From NCBI GenBank assembly GCA_021292105.1, contig CM037874.1, forward strand, positions 39,720,404 to 39,784,403: DNA of 64,000 bases. The letters are read 5' to 3'. This document shows, one piece after another, positions 49,095 through 57,829 of this stretch. This stretch comes from Anadara kagoshimensis. Taxonomy: Eukaryota > Mollusca > Bivalvia > Arcoida > Arcidae. The notes under the pieces are model-generated. The model ran no database searches. It saw nothing but the letters and a program-made list of their open reading frames with translations, and was not told the DNA's origin. Positions within the stretch are counted from its first letter, which is position 1; each line of letters opens with the position of its first letter. Position numbers and translations under genes: made by a program.

Positions 49095-50196
49095 TCATAT
49101 ATCTTGTAGCTCACTTGCAGGTACCCAAGAATTAAATTTCTTTGGCCATCCTTTCCATTTGACTAATGCTTGACGATTAGACCCTTTCCCTTTGTAAGAA
49201 ATTACTTTTTCAATCTTCCAAACTGTATCTTCATCTTTATCTACACGCATCAATTCGGGACCTAAAAATCTACCGGATATAGGATCGTTTGCGAAATCGG
49301 TTAATTCGTAAACTTCTATACCATCCCTCCTAAACGTTTGCTTACTCTAAATATTTCGTCAGTCCATTGTTGATCGTATGCTCTTTGAAACTGATATTTT
49401 AAATAGGATATCCGTACTGTATCACCAAGTTTGAATTTATAAGTTTTGCGACTTTTTCCCACTTTTGATATTGGGGCTTTCCTCCTATATTGATATTTCC
49501 ACAATTGTGCTTGATTGGTTTTATTCACTTCAGATGGTGACATGTAGTTTAAACTTCTATGTGGTTTATGATTATAGCTTTCTATGAGTGACTGTAAATC
49601 TTTGAGATATAGGATGTTTGGCTTGAAAATAGCGATACAGTATTTTTCACTGTTAAATTTACCTTCGGCATAATTACTTTTAATCTCGGAATTGGTGGTG
49701 TAAAAATAATCTACATGTTCCTTTTTTAAAAAGTCTTTTACCCAACGGTTTTTAAACTCGCTTCCTGCATCGAAACGTATCTTGAAAGGTTTACCACCAC
49801 GTTCAAATATATTTTTAAGTCCTTCAATCACGCTTTTTGCCGTCTTGTCTTTCAATGTTACCATAAATATCTGGAGAAAATATCAATATACATCAATAGA
49901 AACCGCACACCGTCATTAAATTTAGCAATATTTTCTACTGACAATAAATCGGCATCTACTTGATGCAATATCCCACCAACAACAACTCGGTTGCGTTTAA
50001 ATCTTCGGCGTACTGGTTTTTGTAGCTGTAGGCATCTTGGTTTTGAACCATTGCTTAATGCGATGACGACCGATGTTATATTTCCCTCAGCTTTTACAAT
50101 TTTGTATAATTTTGCAGGTCCAGAAAAAGCCGCAGCATGCTTGGGGTCATAATAAATCTTGTTCAAATAATCAGCTATCTGTTTAGAAAGCACCAT
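49095..50196 (-). pseudogene. Polinton integrase (INT) with C-terminal chromodomain, frame-broken
   Basis: Retroviral-type (DDE) integrase that inserts the element. ATG at 50194-50196. The N-terminal piece has IYYDPKHAAAFSGPAKLYKI and, after a short stretch in other frames (about 50030-50090), RRFKRNRVVVGGILHQVDAD, with the first catalytic Asp, and YIDIFSRYLW. After a frame change near 49861 the second piece has RFDAGSEFKNRW (second Asp) and NSEIKSNYAEG (catalytic Glu), then SYNHKPHRSLNYMSPSEVNK. Another frame change near 49322 leads to a chromodomain-like end, ALVKWKGWPKKFNSW, with TGA at 49095-49097. About 367 codons. All catalytic residues are present, but at least four indels break the frame. 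Confidence 0.88.
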
Positions 50197-50311
50197 TCTG
50201 ATTAACTGACACGACGCTTGTAATTATTATTATACTTAATGTAAAAAAAGAACGGCTGTTCTTTTATTAATGGTTTAAATACGTTTTAATCTTTAAAGCT
50301 TGCATTTCATC
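50197..50311. promoter_or_regulatory. Bidirectional intergenic region between INT and ATPase
   Basis: Only 115 bp separate the divergent starts of integrase (-) and ATPase (+). It contains AAAGAACGGCTGTTCTTTTA, a near-palindrome (GAAC-GGCT-GTTC) that resembles the unit of the array at 48750-49080. It is probably a shared promoter, inferred from position and motif only. Confidence 0.5.
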
Positions 50312-50980
50312 ATGAGTGTTAGGTTTATTACACCAGCAACTATTGTATTATCGGGAAGTACTGGGAGTGGAAAAACCTATTTTTGTAAGAAATTATTAGA
50401 AAATGCAGGCGAAATGTTCAGTACATCACCAAACAAAATACTGTACAGTTATGGCCAGTATCAACCATTGTTTGACCAGATGAAAGAGAGCATACAGAAC
50501 ATTGAATTCATAGAGGGGTTACCCACCAAGCAACAGTTGTTAGATTTCACAGATGGAATGAAAAGTACAGTTTTTGTGATCGATGACCTTATGCAGAAAG
50601 CATGTTCGGATCCTGAACTTTTATATTTATTCACAGTTGGAAGTCATCATCTGAATATAACATGTATATTTCTCATACAGAACATATTCCCACCAGGCAA
50701 ATATAGTCGTACATTGAGTTTAAATAGTCATTACACCATTATTTTTAAAAATTTGCGTGATGTGCTTCAGGTATATAGATTTGGAAGTCAGCTCTATCCT
50801 GGACAAACAGAATATTTTCGACAGAGCTATCATAAAGCCGTTGATCAACCTTATGGTTATTTAGTGGTTAATTCAAGCCCTCATACGAAAGATAATAATA
50901 TACGACTTTATTCTCAAATATTCCCGAACGATACCACACTGGTGTATTTACCGAAGAATTCCAAAGACATTATAAGATAA
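50312..50980 (+). CDS. Packaging ATPase (FtsK/HerA type), intact
   Basis: Start chosen at ATG 50312-50314; the open frame extends only 12 bp upstream, to a TTG. The protein is 222 residues. Walker A is GSTGSGKT near residue 15, Walker B is TVFVIDDL near residue 90, followed by FTVGSHHLNITCIFLIQN (sensor region) and SLNSHYTIIFKNLRD. These are the marks of the genome-packaging ATPase of Polintons, adintoviruses and adenoviruses (A32-like), which pumps DNA into the capsid. The frame is fully open, in contrast to the broken structural genes to the left. It is divergent from integrase and is followed after 52 bp by the second copy of protein X; that spacer holds GCAGCTGTTTTTTT. Confidence 0.93.
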   Translation: MSVRFITPATIVLSGSTGSGKTYFCKKLLENAGEMFSTSPNKILYSYGQYQPLFDQMKESIQNIEFIEGLPTKQQLLDFTDGMKSTVFVIDDLMQKACSDPELLYLFTVGSHHLNITCIFLIQNIFPPGKYSRTLSLNSHYTIIFKNLRDVLQVYRFGSQLYPGQTEYFRQSYHKAVDQPYGYLVVNSSPHTKDNNIRLYSQIFPNDTTLVYLPKNSKDIIR

Positions 50981-51032
50981 GCAGCTGTTTTTTTCTATAC
51001 AAAAAGACAAGTGAATTCTATATTTTATCATA

Positions 51033-51353
51033 ATGAGTACTACACTCAAAGGAAACACAGCGTACTTGACGTTGTTATACCATGCAGATAAAAAACAAAG
51101 AAAGGCATTAATATCAACAGGAACTGATTCACAGCTCAAGGCTTTGTTTGAAGTAGCGTTGAATATACTATTTGGAACCATTTCTTTAACACCACAGCAA
51201 AGGAATAAGCTTAAACCATATCAAAAGATTATACGTAAGTTAGCTGATCGAACTATTAGCGCATTAAAGAAGAAAAGACTTTTGCTGAGACACTTAGATT
51301 TGATTCATTTAGTATTGAAACCTTTAATTGAACAAATAGATCAATATGTGTGA
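51033..51353 (+). CDS. Small Polinton protein X, copy 2, intact
   Basis: 106 residues, MSTTLKGNTAYLTLLYHADK, then FEVALNILFGTISLTPQQRN, KLKPYQKIIRKLADR and a Lys-rich KKKRLLLRHLD before a hydrophobic, amphipathic end (LIHLVLKPLIEQIDQYV). It aligns along its whole length with the frame-broken gene at 48384-48700 on the other strand. Family: small helical basic protein of Polintons, function unknown; a virion or membrane-lytic role by analogy with adenovirus small proteins is speculation. Overlaps the next gene by 8 bp. Confidence 0.75.
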   Translation: MSTTLKGNTAYLTLLYHADKKQRKALISTGTDSQLKALFEVALNILFGTISLTPQQRNKLKPYQKIIRKLADRTISALKKKRLLLRHLDLIHLVLKPLIEQIDQYV

Positions 51354-51798
51354 AGAAGTAGTATTGCTGTCTAAACGAAAATATGAAACTTTATTAAAAC
51401 AAGTAGAGGACATTAACAAGTCAAGCGCAAAATTGGAATCCGACGATAATTTTTCTGAACCTAAAGTAAATGAAATCAATATGGTGACTACGACCGATAC
51501 AGCTAATACATCACCGGAAAAGCATGTACGTGATGTGACGACTTTACATAATAAACCTCAAATGGGTGATTGCAAAATGAGAGAAATGAAAACAAGTGAT
51601 GATAAAATGGAGGAGAGTAATCCTAGCGACACTATGGTTGAAACAGCGGTGCGTCTAAAGAAGAAACTTCCAGTTTTGAAAAGGCTTCAAACTCCTAAAA
51701 AGACTTTGAAGGGAGGACAAAATGTTAAAAACATTGGTTTCAAACGCAATGTAAAGTTAGGTCCACCAGGACAGATAAATAAATGGATTCGCTATTAA
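51346..51798 (+). CDS. Unknown Polinton protein, 150 residues
   Basis: The ATG overlaps the end of the preceding gene (ATGTGTGA), which suggests translation from the same transcript. The start MCEEVVLLSKRKYETLLKQV is predicted to be helical, possibly a coiled coil. The middle is polar and probably disordered (MEESNPSDTMVETAVRLKKK). The end GPPGQINKWIRY is conserved-looking, similar to the closing 'P..KW' motif of a common Polinton small protein. No enzymatic motif. Open without breaks. Function unknown. Confidence 0.65.
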   Translation: MCEEVVLLSKRKYETLLKQVEDINKSSAKLESDDNFSEPKVNEINMVTTTDTANTSPEKHVRDVTTLHNKPQMGDCKMREMKTSDDKMEESNPSDTMVETAVRLKKKLPVLKRLQTPKKTLKGGQNVKNIGFKRNVKLGPPGQINKWIRY

Positions 51799-51973
51799 GT
51801 ATTGTAATGTGTTTTAGTAGAAGTAGAATAAATTTACCTATAAAATATGTCTTTGTGTGTTGTTCTTCTCTGATGTATATAGAGCCAATTAACTAAGACA
51901 AGAGATAGCCAGTCTTGATACTAAACTACACTAGTGTCTGAATCAATTGGTAATGTCTTCGTCTGTGTGCAAT

Positions 51974-52001
51974 GTTTCGACCCCGCCAAAGGTCTCATCA
52001 G
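51974..52001 (-). ncRNA. Hammerhead-ribozyme-like core
   Basis: Read on the minus strand: CTGATGA, then stem II GACC-TTTGGCGG-GGTC (four perfect pairs), then GAAAC. This is the full conserved core of a hammerhead ribozyme, of the kind carried by Penelope-like retroelements and retrozymes. I could not fold a convincing stem I, or a stem III with a GUH cleavage site nearby, so activity is doubtful. The surrounding 51860-52060 may be a retroelement insertion between two convergent Polinton genes. Confidence 0.4.
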
Positions 52002-52029
52002 ATGGCTTTTACATCTTTTATAAAAGACG

Positions 52030-52345
52030 TATGGCTACCATGACACGCTCGCTCCTCTCATTCAGGCTAACATGCACAAAACTATTCCTTCTGTCATACT
52101 AAATAATATAAAATATGTACAATTTAAAAAAAAAACTAAACTATACAAAATTTAAAAAATATGAAAACTTGAAGTATTAAACTTAACAAAAATTGACAAA
52201 AATTAAAATACAAATGTAAAAAAAATTTAAAAAACATAAAAAATATATGCTAAAACACTATACATGCTCTATTTTTTTTTATTTTTTTTATGAGCAGTTT
52301 ATTTTTTCTGCAATCATGTTTTTAGCAGTTTGTTTATTTCTGCAA

Positions 52346-52383
<38 letters not shown>

Positions 52384-52905
52384 CTGCAATCTTTTTTTTT
52401 TGCTATCATATTTTTTTAGCATAATTTCATAATTAAAATATAAATAAACAAATAACACTACCTTTCACACACGCATGTACACAACCTAAAGTCATAGCTA
52501 TATTCAGCACGCAGGCAGCTATGACCATTTAAGACTTTACACAGTTTATCGCATTCATGCCCATTCATTCAAATCAAACACACCACCTACAGTCATAGCT
52601 ATATTCAGCACGCAGGCAGCTATGATCATTTTAATACTTTACATACCCAATCAGCTAAATCATATATGTATACATATTCAATCAAAACACATCAACCGCT
52701 TTAACATAAAAACTTAGTTTAGTCAAACAATATGAAGGTGTATTATTTGAGATTTAAAAATTTAAAAAAATTAATGAACCATACTCAGATGATAATTCTT
52801 TGTACTTCAAACATAGTAGATAATGTTTGGGTACTATAAAAACACACACTTAATTATAAATTAAACTTATATGATCGATACGAATTTTCATTCATCTAGG
52901 AGTGA
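52030..52905. other. AT-rich spacer between convergent genes, with duplicated hairpin
   Basis: Very AT-rich, with a T run at about 52348-52383. A segment of about 100 bp is duplicated (52484-52560 and 52586-52665). Each copy has TCATAGCT-ATATTCAGCACGCAGGC-AGCTATGA, an 8-bp perfect stem at 52492-52524 and again at 52593-52625. It may serve as a bidirectional 3' end region; nothing else is seen. Confidence 0.55.
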
Positions 52906-52907
52906 TG

Positions 52908-53180
52908 CTAAAATAGCCAAATCATTAAAATAATCAAGATCTCCTCTAATTCATCTTGTTGTTTGATGTTTGGTATAGGACAGAGAGTTATATCAAGAGG
53001 GACAGTATGTATACCATCTGCTAACACTTTACGTTTACAATAAAAGTAAGAAAACCCACGTTTGTTTTGACTATAAGTAAAAATCGAATTATCTTTCACT
53101 CTAAACCCACGATTTATTCCAACTTGGCATTGACCCGTACGTAAAACATATTTAAAGATTTTCATGGGGTTAATAATTGT
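52908..53180 (-). pseudogene. POLB: C-terminal end of POLB, out of frame with the main part
   Basis: About 85 codons whose content (VGINRGFRVKDNSIFTY, RGFSYFYCKRKVLADGIHTV, PLDI) is the usual closing block of Polinton polymerases, with 'INRGFR', 'Y.Q.K.G.SYFY.KRKVL.DGI.T.PLDI'. It is separated from the main reading frame by a shift between about 53180 and 53215. The block lies beyond the catalytic motifs. Stop at 52908-52910, facing the + strand gene that ends at 51798. Confidence 0.8.
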
Positions 53181-53184
53181 GCTT

Positions 53185-56100
53185 TTATTTACCCTTTAGA
53201 GCTGAACTTATACTCATTTGTGAGTTGTGATATATTTTCAATCGCCGTGGTTTTAATTTTTTCGCTTTTCGCAACAACCTATAAGCAGAAATTTTACTGC
53301 TTACTGCTTTTTTAGGTTGAGATTTCCTTATAATGTAGGTCTTACTGCAGAGACCTATCATTTCATCACCAGAATATTCCAACTTGAAGAGCCCAGGTGT
53401 ACGTTTGTCGTATTTGGCATGTGAATTACAGCATGTTCGGGGAAACCAGAAATTAACACCATCGGGTTTCATAGGTGTGTTGTTGCAAAAGTGATTTAAG
53501 TATGTTTCATAACTTAATCGCATGTCAGGTTTTATGACCTCATCCAAACAGGAACCAGAGACTGCCATATAAGCCGAGTCCGTATCCATTTCAATATATT
53601 CGAAATCGGAACGGTCTACATACTTATCCATAAAATCGTAATAAAAAGACAGCATGTGTAGTTTAGCGTATTGTAAAATAAAATACCCCAGCTGGATGGG
53701 TAAATCTAACTTTATCTTTTGCTTGGCCATTTCGGCTTCATAGTACTGTTGTTCTACATCTAGACAGTCGAGTTTTCTGAAGGATGGGTCGTTAACTAGT
53801 AAACATGCTTTGTTTTCTGTGTCTACATATTTAATCGAACGATGTTTGGTTTTGTCCATAATAAGTGATCCATACCCAGAATTGCCAATTAACTTCATCG
53901 TATCAGCAATAATCGTCTTGTCTGGATGTACATCACCAGCTCGCCGGGCATTGCTGACTTCTTGTACAAAGTTACTGAAACAGGATTGGGCTTTATATTC
54001 AACTACTTGATATATTTTGGTTACTATTAAACCGTGTTGAATATACCATTTCAGTAATGGTGTAGCGAGTAAGATCTGACGAGCTTTCATCCCAGCCACT
54101 AGCAATCGTCTTGGGGTTTTTGATAAATGGTGCGTTTCCACATGGTTTTGCATATGATGACCTATAGCATCGAAAGGAACATCGGTATTGCAAAATAATG
54201 GACACATTTCTGCAAAATAGTCGAATGGAGTCATACTAGGATGTTGAAAGTAAGACGGCCATTGTTCAGGTACTTCAATGTCCACTTCAATTGCACCGAA
54301 GAGTTGCTCATTGACAACAGCTTGTAAAATCTGATCTTCCGTAACAGTTTTATATTTATATCGTTGGAAAAACTGGGGTCGTGATTTATTTATGAAATCG
54401 TAAATTTTAGGGTTTTGTCTACAAAACTCTTTGTATTGACATTCCCATAATTCGACAACTGTATAACCTTGTTGTTGAAGATAATGCGTGGTATCTTGCG
54501 TCTGGGTAATTTTCTGTTGTCTGGTCTTCAACCATTTTTCATCTTTTATGTTTTGGGTTTCCGGGCAGGAATGGCCATGGAAGTAACAACCATGGAATTG
54601 GTATATCGTATTGTTGGTAACGTCATAACCATCTATTGGGTATTTTCCAACACGTTTTTCTTGCCCGCAATTTAACATGTGCTGTATATGGGCACCATTT
54701 TGATTTAAAAAGTCCATCCAGTGATAGGCGGACATATATTTGTCTCGTACTTCAGGTTTAAAGTCGGGAGCTTTTCTTCTGATAAATGGACCGACTGGCA
54801 TTTCTTGATCCAAAGCCCATAAATAAAGTGCATTGGCATCAAAGCCTACTACTTTTTGACAAAGTTTACCTCCACGAATTTTTGTCTGATTTTTCTGTAC
54901 GTGTCTCTTCATAATAAGACTTGGTCCGCCGACGATATTATTCTTGAACGTTTGATAAAGATCTTCGTTATTTTTATCAAACAAAGCAAAGTTAGCTCCG
55001 ACCTCTTTTGCTGTTTTAAAAAGTAATTGGCGGGCAACACCGGGAACACTAATGGCAGTTTTTAAAACGTCGATATTTTTTTTAAAATAAAATTGTTGAA
55101 AACGCTCCACTGCTGTAACAAATGGGCCAACGTCCAAGTTATTATACCAAACCAAAAATTCTTTAAACGTGGTCATTTCTTGTTCCTGCCAGACTTTTTC
55201 ACAAAGTTGGTATTCTTCATTTGTGATATTACTATTTTTCAAAGAGCTGTGAAAGGCTTTGTATGGAGGTAACTCTATATGATTCAATTTCTCAACAGAA
55301 TCAAACCACTCATACGGGAAGTAACCTTTTTGTTCTTCTACCCCATATGCTTTCAAAAACTTGGCATAACTGGTCCCTGGAGCCAGAAACTGCATTATGT
55401 CTAAAAACTTTAAATCTGGACTGGATATACACATATAGGAATTGTTTTTCTTCACGACAAAGTTATTTTTTTCGTGCAGGCAAAGATGTTTCGCTAATAC
55501 TTTTTTAATTAAATTGACGTCATATTTAGCCGAATTAAAGCCTAAAACTGGAACTTGGGCTAAATATGCTTTAAAAGCATCTATAACACGTTGATTTTCC
55601 GACCTCTGTATATTTTTATCTTCATCATTATCAGCATCATTAGTAGCAGAAACATCTGTGTCGTCCATTCTCTGTTCTTGAAGTTTTTCTAACACCCATT
55701 CCCATTTATCGTTTGCCAATTCTGCGACTTTACTTTTAATTTTGTACATATAGGAAATCATTCCTGATACCAAATCATCTACATCTTGGTTAACAATACA
55801 GAAGGGTTCTCTATAACCAGGAACATTGCTGCAAACAGACACGCTAATAGGAACATGTTTTTGTGTCCATGTGAGTTGTGGAGTTTGATCTTTGTCCACT
55901 TTTTCTAACATAGCCTCAAAATCGTAGACTATAAACCATGGATATTTACGATCAGGTGCAGGTACATTGATATCATAGTGCTCTAACTGTTCAAAAATGG
56001 TTGTATTGGCTTTAAAAAAGCCGCCAGGATAAATGTATTTTGTTTTATTTGAACATACAGATTCGTGTCTTTTTAGGTTAGATGAATAGTCAAAATGGCG

Positions 56101-57285
56101 TTCACAAGTCTTGCATTGATACTTTTGGGCAAAACCGGCGAAATTTTTAATATAACTGGCATGGTTTTCGTAAAGGTTGATATATAGACTTGTATCGTGG
56201 CGCCCTCTAGACTTGTAAATGGAAATACAAGCTTCATTTTCTTGTAAGCTGTAGACTTCTAGGTTTATTTTGAAGCAGGTTTCAAAATCGGGAAACTCTT
56301 CAATCGATACCCCACAAAACTCTTTCTTGGATTTTGAAAATTTTAACCATTCTTCATAATACTGTTTAGTTGGTCCTTCTATAGACTTGATATCGTGGTC
56401 TCTATGTAGTGCTAAACAACGGAACATGCATAAATGGTCGTCGTAGGGTCTGCCAGTATGCTGATTTTTCACCAATGGGTAAATACTTTTCTTTGTCATC
56501 AGATAATCAGGTAAATTACCAGTTCCAACAGGGTATTTCGTGGATGTGACAAAAAACAGTACATTGGTCAGAAGAACAGGCACCCATTTTGTATCTGGGC
56601 GAGTATGTAATAACTCGTTCAGAATATCCATTCTTCTTAGCTTAAGGTAGAGGTGTCTTAAATTGGATCTTCTTGATATAAACATGGGATTATCCAGGAC
56701 CACGTTATTCGTATATGGTGTAAAGTACCTGTACTCTCCAGTTTCCCGATTCTGCAGTATGACACCAAACGAGAGGTTTAACCGGAAAGCATGGTTTTGA
56801 TCCTGATAAATTTCCTCAACAAAACGCATCAACCGGTCAACATTGACATCATTAGTGACGGGAAAATTATAGGTGGATTGAATGGGGCCAATTTCGTGGT
56901 TTTGTAAAATCAATGGAGTATTGGCTTCATATACCTCAAGTAAATTTTCATCAACGACTCCATCTTCCTGTTCCCATGGTGCAGGATTATCTCCCCATGG
57001 TGCAGTTTGTAATGACCCCCCTTGTTGAAAATGTTCTCTCATGCGATGGAGATAGAGACTTCGTCTATTATTACATGTAAACGGACATTTTCTACAGTGG
57101 TAAGTGCGTCCAGGTGAATGTTTATGACTTACTCCAGTTGTTGGTGTTGGTTGTTTTATATGAGATGGTCCGGCTACTGGGCTAATTGGTCTACCATCGG
57201 ATGGTCCAGGCACTGGGCTTAGTGGACAAACACCAGATGGCCCCGCTTCTATCTTTATTTGTTTTTCCGGTTGCTTCGAAGGCAT
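53185..57285 (-). CDS. POLB: Protein-primed family B DNA polymerase (pPolB) of the Polinton
   Basis: 1,366 open codons from ATG 57283-57285. Replicates the element by protein priming. Order of domains: Pro/Ser-rich start; C2H2 finger at 62-85 (YHCRKCPFTC...HRMREH); C2HC finger at 389-411; 3'-5' exonuclease with Asp455/Glu457 (VYDFEAM) and the second exo motif GFNSAKYD at 582-589; polymerase motif A DANALYLWAL at 816-825; insertion FHGCYFHGH near 897-905; motif B KLIGNSGYG at 1131-1139; motif C MDTDSAY at 1233-1239; TPGLFKLEY near 1296. All catalytic residues are present. The frame is lost within the last 15 or so codons, and the true C-terminus continues in another frame at 52908-53180. The frame stays open upstream of this ATG to a splice acceptor at 57318. 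Confidence 0.95.
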   Translation of the reverse strand: MPSKQPEKQIKIEAGPSGVCPLSPVPGPSDGRPISPVAGPSHIKQPTPTTGVSHKHSPGRTYHCRKCPFTCNNRRSLYLHRMREHFQQGGSLQTAPWGDNPAPWEQEDGVVDENLLEVYEANTPLILQNHEIGPIQSTYNFPVTNDVNVDRLMRFVEEIYQDQNHAFRLNLSFGVILQNRETGEYRYFTPYTNNVVLDNPMFISRRSNLRHLYLKLRRMDILNELLHTRPDTKWVPVLLTNVLFFVTSTKYPVGTGNLPDYLMTKKSIYPLVKNQHTGRPYDDHLCMFRCLALHRDHDIKSIEGPTKQYYEEWLKFSKSKKEFCGVSIEEFPDFETCFKINLEVYSLQENEACISIYKSRGRHDTSLYINLYENHASYIKNFAGFAQKYQCKTCERHFDYSSNLKRHESVCSNKTKYIYPGGFFKANTTIFEQLEHYDINVPAPDRKYPWFIVYDFEAMLEKVDKDQTPQLTWTQKHVPISVSVCSNVPGYREPFCIVNQDVDDLVSGMISYMYKIKSKVAELANDKWEWVLEKLQEQRMDDTDVSATNDADNDEDKNIQRSENQRVIDAFKAYLAQVPVLGFNSAKYDVNLIKKVLAKHLCLHEKNNFVVKKNNSYMCISSPDLKFLDIMQFLAPGTSYAKFLKAYGVEEQKGYFPYEWFDSVEKLNHIELPPYKAFHSSLKNSNITNEEYQLCEKVWQEQEMTTFKEFLVWYNNLDVGPFVTAVERFQQFYFKKNIDVLKTAISVPGVARQLLFKTAKEVGANFALFDKNNEDLYQTFKNNIVGGPSLIMKRHVQKNQTKIRGGKLCQKVVGFDANALYLWALDQEMPVGPFIRRKAPDFKPEVRDKYMSAYHWMDFLNQNGAHIQHMLNCGQEKRVGKYPIDGYDVTNNTIYQFHGCYFHGHSCPETQNIKDEKWLKTRQQKITQTQDTTHYLQQQGYTVVELWECQYKEFCRQNPKIYDFINKSRPQFFQRYKYKTVTEDQILQAVVNEQLFGAIEVDIEVPEQWPSYFQHPSMTPFDYFAEMCPLFCNTDVPFDAIGHHMQNHVETHHLSKTPRRLLVAGMKARQILLATPLLKWYIQHGLIVTKIYQVVEYKAQSCFSNFVQEVSNARRAGDVHPDKTIIADTMKLIGNSGYGSLIMDKTKHRSIKYVDTENKACLLVNDPSFRKLDCLDVEQQYYEAEMAKQKIKLDLPIQLGYFILQYAKLHMLSFYYDFMDKYVDRSDFEYIEMDTDSAYMAVSGSCLDEVIKPDMRLSYETYLNHFCNNTPMKPDGVNFWFPRTCCNSHAKYDKRTPGLFKLEYSGDEMIGLCSKTYIIRKSQPKKAVSSKISAYRLLRKAKKLKPRRLKIYHNSQMSISSALKGK

Positions 57286-57317
57286 TTCATTTTTTCTTTT
57301 TCTGATTGCAAGGTTAT

Positions 57318-57345
57318 CCTAAATGGAAAGATTAATATACACAAG
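57318..57345 (-). promoter_or_regulatory. Splice acceptor in front of POLB
   Basis: On the minus strand, TATTAATCTTTCCATTTAG precedes 57318. TATTAAT resembles a branch point and is followed by a pyrimidine-rich stretch and AG. From 57318 to the POLB ATG there are 33 bp, exactly 11 codons without a stop, including RKRK. The phase is 0, equal to the phase of the upstream zinc-finger exons. Confidence 0.55.
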
Positions 57346-57447
57346 TACCTGACTAAACTATTTAGTGGTATGATATTCAAAGCTCAATAATTTCACCTCT
57401 CAGGAATCATCAACATTAAATGTATGTTTGTAGTTAAGATTTTTTCT

Positions 57448-57778
57448 TTAATTATGTCTGGTTCTATGCTGTTTTAAACCTCCAGATGTAGTACATATTT
57501 TTCCACATATATTACATGCATGTTCTGCACCCATGCATGAATTTTGGTGTCTGTTTACATCCCCTGATCTCCTAAATATTTTCCCGCACACTTGACATAG
57601 GATAGATCTTCCAGAATGTTTGGCTTTTATGTGGGAATTTAAACTGTTCTTTTTTGTGTATATTATATCACAATGAGGACATTGGTGTTCCTAAAAATAC
57701 AACAATCAAATTCTCATCTTACTGTCGTTGTTTCATATTTATGTGACGAGATGAAAATGTTTGTGAGACAAAGTGTAT

Positions 57779-57829
<51 letters not shown>

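Larger units (their letters stand above)
45795..57318. mobile_element. Polinton/Maverick (adintovirus-like) element, gene-bearing part
   Basis: The marker genes of Polintons are all here: protein-primed family B polymerase, retroviral-type integrase, FtsK/HerA-like packaging ATPase, adenain-type protease, and major and minor jelly-roll capsid proteins. Order from left: protease, major capsid, basic protein, minor capsid, small protein, integrase (all -), ATPase, small protein copy 2, unknown protein (+), polymerase (-). The coding span of about 11.5 kb is within the usual 15-20 kb total. Terminal inverted repeats and 6-bp target duplications were not found by eye. The zinc-finger gene to the right (to 59227) may also belong to it. 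Confidence 0.92.

Noticed and set aside
53810..55508. Plus-strand ORFs inside the polymerase region
   Set aside because: Short shadows of the intact POLB frame on the other strand.
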